DNA of 64,000 bases, from NCBI RefSeq assembly GCF_001078055.1, contig NZ_CP010777.1, positions 704,408-768,407 of the forward strand, written 5' to 3'. Source of the DNA: Rufibacter radiotolerans (GTDB lineage Bacteria > Bacteroidota > Bacteroidia > Cytophagales > Hymenobacteraceae). The notes under the pieces were generated by a model. The model worked only from the letters and a program-made list of their open reading frames with translations, had not been told where the DNA came from and searched no databases. Below are positions 17,872-26,033 of the stretch, piece by piece (the stretch's first letter is position 1; every line of letters starts with the position of its first letter). The position numbers were made by a program, and so were the translations under genes.

Positions 17872-18870
17872 ATGACCAGAATCCCTTCCTCACCGCCCAC
17901 TATCGCACCTTTGCCTCCGGCAACGGCAAGGCCGCTGTGGTCGGTGATGATACCGGTGTACAACTGCGGGCAGTTCCTGAAAGAGACCCTGAAAAGTGTG
18001 CTGGCACAGGCTTTGCCGGAAGAACAGATGCAGATAGAAGTGGTAGATGACGCCAGCTCTGACATTGACGTGGCAGCGCTGGTGCACCAGGTAGGGAAGG
18101 GGCGGATTCACTACTTCCGGCAGCCCCAGAACATGGGCAGCCTCCGGAATTTTGAGACCTGCCTGAACCGCTCCCGGGGGCAGTTAGTGCACCTGCTACA
18201 CGGAGATGATACCGTGGCCCCCGGCTACTACCGCCAGATAGGCCAGTTGTTTACCCAATACCCCCAGGCAGGGGCCGCTTTCTGCCGGTACCAGTGCATT
18301 GATGAAGCCGGGGAAAAAGTCTATGAAAAAACCCCTGAACAGCCATACGACGGCCTTTTAGACAACTGGCTCCTGCGCATAGGCACCCGCCAGCAGATCC
18401 AGTACGTGGCCATGACCGTCAGGCGCGAGGTGTATGAAAAGCTGGGCAGTTTCTATGGTATCACCTACGGGGAAGATTGGGAGATGTGGGTCAGGATAGC
18501 GCGGCATTACCCCGTGGCGTATACGCCCCAGATCCTGGCCTTTTACCGGGAGCATTCCATTTCCATCTCGGGCAACAAGTTTCTCAATGGAGAACACCTG
18601 CAGGACCTGGCCCAAGCCATGGAGATGATCCAGGAACATCTGCCCGAGGAACAGAAACGCCAAATCCTGAAAGAGTCCCGCCAATATTATGCGGGCTATG
18701 GGTTGCAGGTGGCCCACAAACTCTGGGATCAGTTACATAACCAACAAGTGGTGCAGGCCCAGATAAAACAGGCGTTTCTGCTCTATAAAAGCCCCCGGTT
18801 GTACCTGACCAGTTTAAAATTAAAGGCAATCCTTACGCTTCACAAGGTATGGAACAGGGTGTCTCCGTAG
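17872..18870 (+). CDS. Family 2 glycosyltransferase (non-canonical DXD)
   Basis: 332 residues. After a Pro-rich N-terminus the fold begins at LWSVMIPVYNCGQFLKETLK; VVDDASSDID follows. The usual DXD is replaced by LLHGDD (about residue 109), a variant seen in some GT2 proteins. GEDWEMWVRIA is the acceptor-side region. The last 22 nt overlap the start of the next glycosyltransferase, showing operon organisation. Sugar donor unknown. Confidence 0.88.
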   Translation: MTRIPSSPPTIAPLPPATARPLWSVMIPVYNCGQFLKETLKSVLAQALPEEQMQIEVVDDASSDIDVAALVHQVGKGRIHYFRQPQNMGSLRNFETCLNRSRGQLVHLLHGDDTVAPGYYRQIGQLFTQYPQAGAAFCRYQCIDEAGEKVYEKTPEQPYDGLLDNWLLRIGTRQQIQYVAMTVRREVYEKLGSFYGITYGEDWEMWVRIARHYPVAYTPQILAFYREHSISISGNKFLNGEHLQDLAQAMEMIQEHLPEEQKRQILKESRQYYAGYGLQVAHKLWDQLHNQQVVQAQIKQAFLLYKSPRLYLTSLKLKAILTLHKVWNRVSP

Positions 18871-19907
18871 TCATCTGCACCTATAATGGCGCGTTGCTCT
18901 TGCCTGAAACCCTTCGGCATCTGGCCCGGCAGCAGGTACGGCCTGGCATTGCCTGGGAGGTAATAGTAGTAGACAACGCCTCTACAGACAACACCCAGGC
19001 GGTGATTGAGGCTGAGTGGGCTAGGTCTGGGAGCAACACCCAATTCAGGGTTCTATATCAGCCAAAACCAGGCTTAACTTTTGCCCGGGAAATGGCGCTG
19101 GCCACCGCCCAATATGAATTCGTGTTGTTCTGTGATGATGATAACTGGCTGGCCCCCAATTACCTCACCATTGCCTATGACCTTATGCAGAAGCACCCTC
19201 AGATTGGGGTCCTGGGCGGGCGCGGCGAGTTGGTGTTTGAGAGCCCGGCGCCGCTGTGGGCCAGAGGGCACGGCATGTTTGCCAACGGTCCGCAGGCGGC
19301 TTCGTCTGGCCGGGTCAAAAACAATGTGGTGTACGGGGCGGGCAGCGTCATCAGGAAAGCGGCCATAGAGGCTATTGCACAAACCAATTTCACTCCTTTG
19401 CTCACCGATAGGCTAGGGGCTAAACTAACCGCCGGCGGAGATTATGAACTCTGCTATACAGTGGCCATGGCGGGGTATGAGATCTGGTATGAAGACCAGC
19501 TCAGGTTCCGGCATTTCATGCCGAACGGCCGTCTGGGGTGGGAGTATACCACCAGGCTGGTGAAAGAAGGGGCCAGGAGTTTTGAGGTGCTTGTGCCCTA
19601 CCGCATTTTCCTGAACAAAGGCAGCCGAAACAGGCTCTCCTTTTATTTTTATTTATCCTTGACTGCGGCCTCTTATGCCGCCAAATGGGGGAGAGCTTTC
19701 TTTAACCAACTCGCAAATGGCAATAACAAGGAGGTAGCGGACTTCTATAAAGTGAAAACCATTTCTGCCCATGCCAAACTTGCCGCCCTGGCGCATCCGC
19801 AGATCCTTTACCGTAATTTTCTAAAAATCAAAGAATTCGACCGGTACTTAGGGCGCACAGCTGTCACTTCCAAAAATACAGCCACTTCAGAGCCACTCTA
19901 CCAATAA
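18849..19907 (+). CDS. Family 2 glycosyltransferase
   Basis: 352 residues: VSVVICTYNGALLLPETLRH, VIVVDNASTDNTQ and FVLFCDDDNW (about 92-101) mark the GT-A fold. GAGSVIRKAAIEAI and GGDYELCYTVAMAGYE follow, as in chain-elongating enzymes. A C-terminal hydrophobic patch (FYFYLSLTAASYAAKW) may anchor it to the membrane. It overlaps the preceding gene by 22 nt and is the last gene of the polysaccharide operon; a stem-loop and palindrome follow. Confidence 0.9.
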   Translation: MEQGVSVVICTYNGALLLPETLRHLARQQVRPGIAWEVIVVDNASTDNTQAVIEAEWARSGSNTQFRVLYQPKPGLTFAREMALATAQYEFVLFCDDDNWLAPNYLTIAYDLMQKHPQIGVLGGRGELVFESPAPLWARGHGMFANGPQAASSGRVKNNVVYGAGSVIRKAAIEAIAQTNFTPLLTDRLGAKLTAGGDYELCYTVAMAGYEIWYEDQLRFRHFMPNGRLGWEYTTRLVKEGARSFEVLVPYRIFLNKGSRNRLSFYFYLSLTAASYAAKWGRAFFNQLANGNNKEVADFYKVKTISAHAKLAALAHPQILYRNFLKIKEFDRYLGRTAVTSKNTATSEPLYQ

Positions 19908-19910
19908 GCC

Positions 19911-19957
19911 TGAGGCAGTTGGCTGGTTTAAATACGGTAAAAGGCTGCCTCATCTTT
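19911..19957 (+). terminator. Probable terminator of the polysaccharide operon
   Basis: TGAGGCAG (19911-19918) pairs with CTGCCTCA (19945-19952) and is followed by TCTTT. The loop is long, so strength is uncertain. The palindrome copy at 19995 follows. Confidence 0.45.
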
Positions 19958-19994
19958 CTAAGGAGGGCCTGTTTTCTTAAAGGAAGTCAGGCCT

Positions 19995-20038
19995 TTCCGT
20001 TTTGGGCCTGTTTTTAGGAAAACAGGCCCAAAACGGAA
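19995..20038. repeat. Palindrome family copy, perfect 20-bp arms
   Basis: TTCCGTTTTGGGCCTGTTTT (19995-20014) and its exact reverse complement (20019-20038) around TAGG. It follows the last glycosyltransferase gene and is one of the consensus-defining copies. Confidence 0.95.
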
Positions 20039-20162
20039 GAGGGCAAACCACGACGGTAAGTTAAAATTCTCCGTAAAAAGCTGGGGCCAACCACCACGTT
20101 TCTTTCTGCTTGCCAGCAAGACCAAGAAGCTGAAGGACGGCTGTAACCTGACCTACCAAACG

Positions 20163-22736
20163 ATGAGCTTAAAAGAATATAACCAGAAACGGCACTTCAA
20201 CCAGACTCCTGAGCCCGAAGGCAAAGGGGCAAAAAACAAAGGCGACCTCAAATTTGTGGTACAGCGGCACCAGGCTTCTACGCTACATTATGATTTCCGG
20301 CTGGAGCTGGACGGCGTGCTTAAGAGCTGGGCTGTGCCCAAAGGCCCCTCGCTTAACCCCGCAGACAAACGGCTGGCCATGGAAGTGGAAGACCACCCCT
20401 TCAGTTACCGCACATTTGAGGGAGACATCCCCGAAGGGAACTATGGCGCCGGCCACGTGGACATCTGGGACGAAGGCACCTTCCATGCCGTAGACAACCC
20501 TTCCCGCGCGGAAGGTGAAAAATTAATGCTACAGGAGCTAGAGGCCGGGAGCCTGCACTTTGTGCTGGAAGGCAAGAAGCTGAAAGGCGAGTTCGCGCTG
20601 GTGAAAATGAAAGGCCGCCAGAAAAACGCCTGGCTGCTCCTCAAAAAGCAGGACGAATTTGCCACGGATGCCTATGACGCCGAGGATTTCGCCAGGGGCG
20701 GAGGGGCTGTAAAACCCGGAAAAGTGCCGGCAAAAAAAGCGTCTACGGCTAAAGAAAAAGCTTCTCCAGCCAAAGCCCAGACAGGCAAAGGTAAAAAAGG
20801 CGAGATGCCCCATGACATTGTGCCCATGACCGCCAAACTCACCGACGGCCCTTTTGATGACGAGAACTGGCTGTTTGAGATGAAATGGGATGGTTACCGG
20901 GCAGTGGCAGAGGTAGACAACGGGCAGGTGAGACTCTATTCCCGCAATGGCAAGTCCTTTAAGCAGAAGTACGCCCCCGTGGTCCAGGTACTGGAAGGGC
21001 TTAAGCACCAGGCCATTTTTGACGGCGAACTGGTGGTGCTGGGCGCCAATGGCCGCGCCGATTTTCAGGCTTTGCAGAATTATCAGAATACTCCCTCAGA
21101 GCACCTGTATTACTACATTTTTGATTTGCTGTACCTCAACGGGCAAGACCTTACCAAAGTACCGCTGTTACGGCGCAAGGAGTTGTTGGCAGAGGTTCTC
21201 AAGGGGGCCAAAGAGCCTTTGCGCTATAGTGAGCATAGGGTAGGCAAGGGTATAGCTTTCTTCAAAGAGGCCCAGCAGCACCATTGGGAAGGCATTATGG
21301 CCAAAGCGGCAGACAGCAAATACCATATAGGTAAGCGGTCTCAGGAGTGGCTGAAGATCAAAACCCACCTGCGCCAGGAGGCTGTGATAGCCGGTTTCAC
21401 CGAGCCCAAGGGCAGCCGCATCCATATTGGGGCGCTGGTTCTGGGCGTATATGAGGGCAAGGAATTGAAATACGTGGGCCAGAGCGGCAGCGGGTTCAAC
21501 AAAGAAAGCCTGGAAGACCTGAAGGCCAGACTAGCACCGCTGGTGCAGGAAAAATCGCCGTTCAAAGTCAAGGTAGGCCTTTCCCGTGACGTGACCTGGG
21601 TGAAACCCGAACTGGTCTGCGAACTCTCCTTCGCGGAATGGACCACGGACGGACAGATGCGCCAAGCCATTTTTGAGGGCCTGCGGGTAGATAAGAAAGC
21701 CAAAGATGTGGTGCATGAGCACGCCATTGCCACTCCCCCGGAGGCAGATGCAAAAGAGGAATCCTCAAAAGGGGCTAAAAAAACCAAAACAATGTCAAAA
21801 CAGGAAGAAGAGAAAGAAGGCCTGGTACTGCACCTGGACGGGAAAGACGTTGCCATCAGCAGCCCCGATAAACTGTATTGGCCCGAGGAAGGCATTACCA
21901 AAAAGGATTTGGTAGAGTATTACCAGTCCATGGCCGAGGTACTGCTGCCTTACCTGAAAGACCGCCCCGAAAGTCTGCTGCGCCACCCCAACGGCATCAC
22001 CAAACCGGGCTTCTTCCAGAAAGACGCCGGTGACCACGCCCCAGATTGGGTACAGAAAGAAAGCATTAGGGCAGAGTCTACGGGCCAGGATGTCAATTAT
22101 GTGGTTTGTCAGGATAAGGCCACGCTGGCGTACCTCAACAACCTGGGCTGTATTCAGCTCAACCCCTGGAACTCGCGCCTGCAACACCTTGAGCACCCAG
22201 ATTATTTGGTGCTGGACCTGGACCCCGGCGAGAATACTTATGATGAGGTGGTGGAAACTGCCCTGGTAGCCAAGCAGGTGCTGGATGAACTGGAGATACC
22301 GGTGTATGCCAAAACCTCAGGTGCCACGGGCATGCACCTGTACGTGCCGCTGGCTGCCAAATTCCCGTTTGAGCAGGTCAAGGAACTGGCCTATGCCCTA
22401 GCGCAACGGGTGCACGCCCGCCTGCCAAAGCTTACCAGCCTGGAGCGCAGCCCCAAAGAGCGTCGCAACCAGATTTACATTGATTTTCTGCAGAACGCCA
22501 TTGCCCAGACCATTGCGGCCCCTTACTGCGTCCGGCCCAAGGCCGGGGCTACCGTCTCCACGCCCCTGCAATGGAAAGAAGTGAAAACCGGATTGCACCC
22601 TTCGCAGTTTACTATAAAGAACGTGCCCCAACGCGTCAAAAAGCTAGGCGATATTTTCATGCCCGTGCTGGGCGAAGGCATTGATGTGGCCACGTACCTG
22701 AAAAGACTGAAACAAGAAGACCATGGAAAAAAATAA
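20163..22736 (+). CDS. ligD: Multifunctional ATP-dependent DNA ligase LigD
   Basis: 857 residues with the order phosphoesterase, ligase, polymerase. The N-terminal phosphoesterase part shows FVVQRHQASTLHYDFRLELD and FEGDIPEGNYGAGHVDIWD. A Lys/Ala-rich linker (about 185-215) follows. The ligase domain has the adenylation motif FEMKWDGYR with Lys241, and DGELVVL later. The polymerase domain begins near DKLYWPEEGITKKDLVEYY and includes LVLDLDPGE (about 683) and KTSGATGMHLYVPL. In characterised bacteria LigD repairs double-strand breaks by end joining with Ku; no Ku gene is in this window. The 3' end overlaps the SDR gene by 14 nt. Confidence 0.95.
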   Translation: MSLKEYNQKRHFNQTPEPEGKGAKNKGDLKFVVQRHQASTLHYDFRLELDGVLKSWAVPKGPSLNPADKRLAMEVEDHPFSYRTFEGDIPEGNYGAGHVDIWDEGTFHAVDNPSRAEGEKLMLQELEAGSLHFVLEGKKLKGEFALVKMKGRQKNAWLLLKKQDEFATDAYDAEDFARGGGAVKPGKVPAKKASTAKEKASPAKAQTGKGKKGEMPHDIVPMTAKLTDGPFDDENWLFEMKWDGYRAVAEVDNGQVRLYSRNGKSFKQKYAPVVQVLEGLKHQAIFDGELVVLGANGRADFQALQNYQNTPSEHLYYYIFDLLYLNGQDLTKVPLLRRKELLAEVLKGAKEPLRYSEHRVGKGIAFFKEAQQHHWEGIMAKAADSKYHIGKRSQEWLKIKTHLRQEAVIAGFTEPKGSRIHIGALVLGVYEGKELKYVGQSGSGFNKESLEDLKARLAPLVQEKSPFKVKVGLSRDVTWVKPELVCELSFAEWTTDGQMRQAIFEGLRVDKKAKDVVHEHAIATPPEADAKEESSKGAKKTKTMSKQEEEKEGLVLHLDGKDVAISSPDKLYWPEEGITKKDLVEYYQSMAEVLLPYLKDRPESLLRHPNGITKPGFFQKDAGDHAPDWVQKESIRAESTGQDVNYVVCQDKATLAYLNNLGCIQLNPWNSRLQHLEHPDYLVLDLDPGENTYDEVVETALVAKQVLDELEIPVYAKTSGATGMHLYVPLAAKFPFEQVKELAYALAQRVHARLPKLTSLERSPKERRNQIYIDFLQNAIAQTIAAPYCVRPKAGATVSTPLQWKEVKTGLHPSQFTIKNVPQRVKKLGDIFMPVLGEGIDVATYLKRLKQEDHGKK

Positions 22737-23742
22737 GAAAACCTCCCTTTTGCTGGCCGGTGCCGGTGTGGGGGCCTTGCTGGCCCTAAGGGCTTTGCGC
22801 AGGAACAAACGCGAGTTCTCCTTTAAAGACCGCACCGTGCTCATTACGGGTGGCACGCGGGGCCTGGGCCTGGTGTTGGCCCGCATGCTGGCCGAGCAAG
22901 GCGCCAAGCTGGCCATCTGCTCCCGCACCAAAGACCAACTGGAGGCCGCCCGCGCAGAATTGGCCTCCGGCGGCGCAACCGTACTGGCCTTTGACTGTGA
23001 TGTAAGCGACCAGCAACAGGTCAAGACCATGGTAGCTGAAATAAAGGAAAAGCTGGGTCCGGTAGAGGTGCTGATCAATAATGCCGGGGTTATCTCGGCG
23101 GGGCCACTGGACAACCTGAACCTGGCAGACTTTGAAGAGGCAATGAAAATCCATTATTGGGCGCCGCTGTATACCATGCTGGAGGTAATCCCAGACATGA
23201 AAGCCCGCGGCGAAGGCCGTATTGTGAACATCGCGTCTATTGGCGGAAAAATAAGTGTGCCCCATCTGTTGCCCTATAGCGGCAGCAAGTTTGCGCTGGT
23301 AGGCCTGTCTGAAGGGTTCAGGTCTGAATTACTACAGCACGGGGTCTACGTCACCACCATCAACCCGGGGTTGATGCGCACCGGCAGCGCCCGCAATGCG
23401 TTTGTAAAAGGGCAGAAAGAGAAGGAATATACCTGGTTTGCCCTGGCAGACGCTAATCCTATCCTTTCGCTCAAGGCAGAAACCGCGGCCCGGCAAATCA
23501 TAGACGCCTGCCGGTACGGCGAGGCCGAAGCTACCCTAGGCTTCAACGCCAAATTCATCAGCGGGCTGCACGGCCTCTTCCCGGGCATGGTCACCGACCT
23601 GATGGGCTTGGTGAACCAGTTGCTGCCCGGACCCGGAGTAGGTGATGACCGGGTTCGTGGCTACCAGGCCGAGACGCCCCTAACCCAATCGCCGCTCACG
23701 GCCCCACTGCAGGAGGCCGCCGCCAAAAACAATGAGCTGTAG
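22723..23742 (+). CDS. SDR family NAD(P)-dependent oxidoreductase
   Basis: 339 residues. A hydrophobic N-terminal segment (LLLAGAGVGALLALRAL) may anchor it in the membrane. The Rossmann fold follows: LITGGTRGLGLVLA (TGX3GXG), FDCDVSD, NNAGVISAG, and the catalytic YSGSKFA (YX3K) with an upstream Ser in NIASIGG. This is the classical SDR set; arginine after the glycine motif suggests NADP(H). Substrate unknown. Overlap with ligD suggests co-transcription, with no obvious biochemical link. A perfect palindrome copy lies 28 nt after the stop. Confidence 0.88.
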   Translation: MEKNKKTSLLLAGAGVGALLALRALRRNKREFSFKDRTVLITGGTRGLGLVLARMLAEQGAKLAICSRTKDQLEAARAELASGGATVLAFDCDVSDQQQVKTMVAEIKEKLGPVEVLINNAGVISAGPLDNLNLADFEEAMKIHYWAPLYTMLEVIPDMKARGEGRIVNIASIGGKISVPHLLPYSGSKFALVGLSEGFRSELLQHGVYVTTINPGLMRTGSARNAFVKGQKEKEYTWFALADANPILSLKAETAARQIIDACRYGEAEATLGFNAKFISGLHGLFPGMVTDLMGLVNQLLPGPGVGDDRVRGYQAETPLTQSPLTAPLQEAAAKNNEL

Positions 23743-23770
23743 GTGGCAAGACTAGTAATATAAAGGGTAT

Positions 23771-23814
23771 TTCCGTTTTGGGGCTGTTTTTCAAGAAACA
23801 GCCCCAAAACGGAA
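23771..23814. repeat. Palindrome family copy, perfect 19-bp arms, variant GGGGC core
   Basis: TTCCGTTTTGGGGCTGTTT and exact reverse complement 23796-23814 around TTCAAG. The core reads GGGGC with GCCCC opposite, where the consensus has GGGCC/GGCCC, so both arms changed together. Confidence 0.93.
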
Positions 23815-23937
23815 TTCTGCTTTCCGGGCGGTAGATTTTTCCAACCTAAAAGACATAAATTGTAAACTTTTGTCTTCTATTTTGACTTATAAAGTCAGGT
23901 ATGGTTAGAAGTACAGCCCTTAGAGAAACACGCAACT

Positions 23938-24318
23938 TTGAAAGAAAGCAAACTATATTTTGAAAGCATTGGTACCCTGGACTTTGAACAGGCGCGCATC
24001 AAGCACGTCTTGTTCAAATCAAAACTCAGGGCCATGTTGTATGGGGCCGATATTGACGTAGAGCCGGTTATCTCGGTCACGGCCTGTTCTCTGGGTAAAT
24101 GGATCTATTCTACTGCCGTGCCCCGTATTGGCCACCTGGAGGAGGTGAAGGAACTGGAGCGGGTACACAAAGACATGCACGTGCTGGCCCGCCGCCTCTG
24201 GAAAGAATATCAGGCCGGGCAACAGGACCTGGCCCTGCAGGGATTAGCCGAGGTAGATGCCATCGCCACAAAACTCCTGCACCTGCTGGACGTCATTGAA
24301 CGGAAAGCAGTATCCTGA
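23938..24318 (+). CDS. Stand-alone chemoreceptor zinc-binding (CZB) domain protein
   Basis: 126 residues, almost entirely one domain. The CZB ligand pattern is complete: His23 in IKHVLFKSKLR, Cys50 in ACSLGKWIY, and His77/His81 in VHKDMHVLA. Family knowledge: CZB domains bind zinc with very high affinity, usually at the end of chemoreceptors or in diguanylate cyclases, and some bacteria carry single-domain copies. Here no receptor or cyclase is attached or adjacent. The only usable start is TTG at 23938, because the frame has no ATG or GTG between the upstream stop at 23890 and the domain. Role inferred as zinc or oxidant sensing in the cytoplasm. A terminator follows the gene. Confidence 0.8.
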   Translation: MKESKLYFESIGTLDFEQARIKHVLFKSKLRAMLYGADIDVEPVISVTACSLGKWIYSTAVPRIGHLEEVKELERVHKDMHVLARRLWKEYQAGQQDLALQGLAEVDAIATKLLHLLDVIERKAVS

Positions 24319-24347
24319 TCCTGGGGAAAAATTAACGCATCACCAGC

Positions 24348-24380
24348 ACCGCCTTTGAGAAAACATCAGGCGGTTTTTTT
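24348..24380 (+). terminator. Rho-independent terminator after the CZB gene
   Basis: ACCGCCT pairs with AGGCGGT (24348-24354 / 24368-24374) and is followed by TTTTTT. The stem starts about 30 nt after the stop. Confidence 0.8.
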
Positions 24381-24487
24381 GTGCTCCAACCCCAAAGCGG
24401 AAGAACATTTTTGGCAAGGCGGTAGTACAAGAGGAGGGACCCAGCTAACCACTGGGCTCACTTTTTACTAACCAAAGCCACAAGAAT

Positions 24488-24709
24488 ATGCCAGATAAAA
24501 ACAATAATCCAGCCCAGGGCGCCGGCCAGGGAAACCAGTCAGAACGGGAGAAGGAAACCACCAGCGACAAAGACCTGTACAAGCGCTCCATGACAGGGTA
24601 TGACGCCTCTAAGCAAGATGAGAACTTTACCGGCACAGACAAAAGCATGGGTGCCAGCCTGGACGAGCGTGACACTAATGACGGTGATGCCAACAGTGAG
24701 AACAACTAA
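24488..24709 (+). CDS. Small hydrophilic Asn/Asp/Gln-rich protein of unknown function
   Basis: 73 residues, MPDKNNNPAQGAGQGNQSER onwards, strongly charged and without hydrophobic segments; disorder is likely. No family recognised. Composition recalls the 181-residue protein at 7823. A CTAACC motif lies about 20 nt upstream of the ATG, and a clear terminator follows, so it is a free-standing gene. Codon use looks like that of its neighbours, supporting a real gene. Confidence 0.6.
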   Translation: MPDKNNNPAQGAGQGNQSEREKETTSDKDLYKRSMTGYDASKQDENFTGTDKSMGASLDERDTNDGDANSENN

Positions 24710-24730
24710 GTAAGAAAGATCCCTATTGCC

Positions 24731-24768
24731 AGAAAGCCCTTAGATTAATTTTTAAGGGCTTTTCTATT
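24731..24768 (+). terminator. Terminator after the small hydrophilic protein gene
   Basis: AGAAAGCCCTTA pairs with TAAGGGCTTTTCT around an AT-rich loop, with the T run inside the right arm. Confidence 0.75.
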
Positions 24769-24816
24769 CCCTACCAGGAACTAAAAGAATATTTTAGGCA
24801 TAGCACCTTGCTAGTT

Positions 24817-24856
24817 GCGTTTAAAGGCCGTTTTTTCAAAACTGGCAGAAAACTTG
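24817..24856. repeat. Degenerate palindrome family copy
   Basis: GCGTTTAAAGGCCGTTTTTT and CAAAACTGGCAGAAAACTTGC: the spacing and the GTTTT/AAAAC blocks are kept while the pairing is poor. It lies upstream of the M48 peptidase gene. Confidence 0.45.
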
Positions 24857-24943
24857 CTATTAGAAAGGTACGCAATGAATTTACAGATCTATCGTTGAAT
24901 TTCAAGGCGTGTTCTATTGTTGAAAATCTACAGGATAAAGCAT

Positions 24944-25876
24944 ATGAAAAAGGTTCTTTTATCAGTACTCGCCGGGTTGCTGCTCACCGGGGTGGTGGTG
25001 GAAATACCAGCCGCGGCTGAAGCAAGAAAGGGAACTGCCGCTACCTACGGTACGCTCACTTCGGGCGGCGCCCGTGATATTATTGGGGAAATCATTGACG
25101 TGGTAGGCCTTAAGGCTAGGTTTGAGGTGCGTGCCGCCAACGTGCCCAACGCCGCCGCGGTCATCATGAACGGGCAGCGCTACATTCTCTACAATGAGAA
25201 CTTTGTGAACTCCCTGAACAACGCCGTTAGAACCGACTGGGCCGGGGTAAGCATTCTGGCCCACGAGATTGGGCACCACCTTAACGGGCATACGCTCTCC
25301 AAAGGAGGCAGCAACCACCGTGACGAACTGGAAGCCGATGAATTCTCTGGCTTTGTGCTCCGCAAGATGGGCGCCAGCCTAAGCGAGGCCCAGGTTGCCA
25401 TTGGCGTGCTGGCAGATGAGGAGGAGTCCTATACCCACCCCGGTAAAAGTGCCCGCTTATCGGCTATTAGTAAAGGCTGGCGGCGCGCCGAAAGCCAGAT
25501 TGTAGCCAGCTCTAAAGCGGGAACGCCCAACCGGTCGGTCACTTTGCCTAAGGGTTCTATGTCTTCGGTGACGGCCCCGGCCATGGCTTCTACCGCCTCT
25601 TCCAGACGCACCTCCACCAGAATGCCTTCTCAGCGGGTATTGCGTCAGGTGAAACTGGCCTCTGCCCCGCAGGAACGCATCTTTGTGACTACCGCCTATA
25701 AAGTGGTAAGAGAGACCTCAGAAGGATTCCAGGTGATAGGTACCTTACAGAAAACCAACAACCGTAACTTCCCTTATGTATTGGAAAGCCCCTTGTTCTC
25801 CATGCTGCTTGTAAGCACAGACGGGGTCTTGATGGACGAAGACGGCAGACGGGTAGGGGTGCTCACCACCACCTAA
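24944..25876 (+). CDS. Secreted M48-like zinc metallopeptidase
   Basis: 310 residues from MKKVLLSVLAGLLLTGVVVE, a signal peptide; an ATG nine codons upstream is less likely. The zinc site is HEIGH (His107-His111) in LAHEIGHHLNGH, with the third ligand candidate Glu128 in DELEADEFSG, the M48-type ELEAD motif. The catalytic domain ends near residue 170, followed by a Ser/Thr/Pro-rich linker (about 180-235) and a C-terminal beta-like segment. It probably acts in the periplasm or outside the cell. A strong terminator and palindrome follow. Confidence 0.82.
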   Translation: MKKVLLSVLAGLLLTGVVVEIPAAAEARKGTAATYGTLTSGGARDIIGEIIDVVGLKARFEVRAANVPNAAAVIMNGQRYILYNENFVNSLNNAVRTDWAGVSILAHEIGHHLNGHTLSKGGSNHRDELEADEFSGFVLRKMGASLSEAQVAIGVLADEEESYTHPGKSARLSAISKGWRRAESQIVASSKAGTPNRSVTLPKGSMSSVTAPAMASTASSRRTSTRMPSQRVLRQVKLASAPQERIFVTTAYKVVRETSEGFQVIGTLQKTNNRNFPYVLESPLFSMLLVSTDGVLMDEDGRRVGVLTTT

Positions 25877-25897
25877 GGCTTCTATAGATTACCCAAA

Positions 25898-25938
25898 AAG
25901 CGGCACCTTCTCCTATAGAAGGTGCCGCTTTTGTTTTG
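25898..25938 (+). terminator. Strong terminator after the M48 peptidase gene
   Basis: AAGCGGCACCTTCT and its exact reverse complement form a 14-bp stem with loop CCTAT, followed by TTGTTTTG. Confidence 0.92.
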
Positions 25939-25940
25939 TC

Positions 25941-25978
25941 CGTTTTAGGACCGTTTTGCGGAAAACAGGCCCAAAACG
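25941..25978. repeat. Palindrome family copy (imperfect)
   Basis: CGTTTTAGGACCGTTTT and AAAACAGGCCCAAAACG around GCGG. It sits only 10 nt after the terminator stem of the M48 gene. Confidence 0.8.
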
Positions 25979-26033
25979 CAGGTTCCAGAGCGGGTAGGGT
26001 AGAGGATTGCTTTTTTTGCCTTATCTTTTGGCT

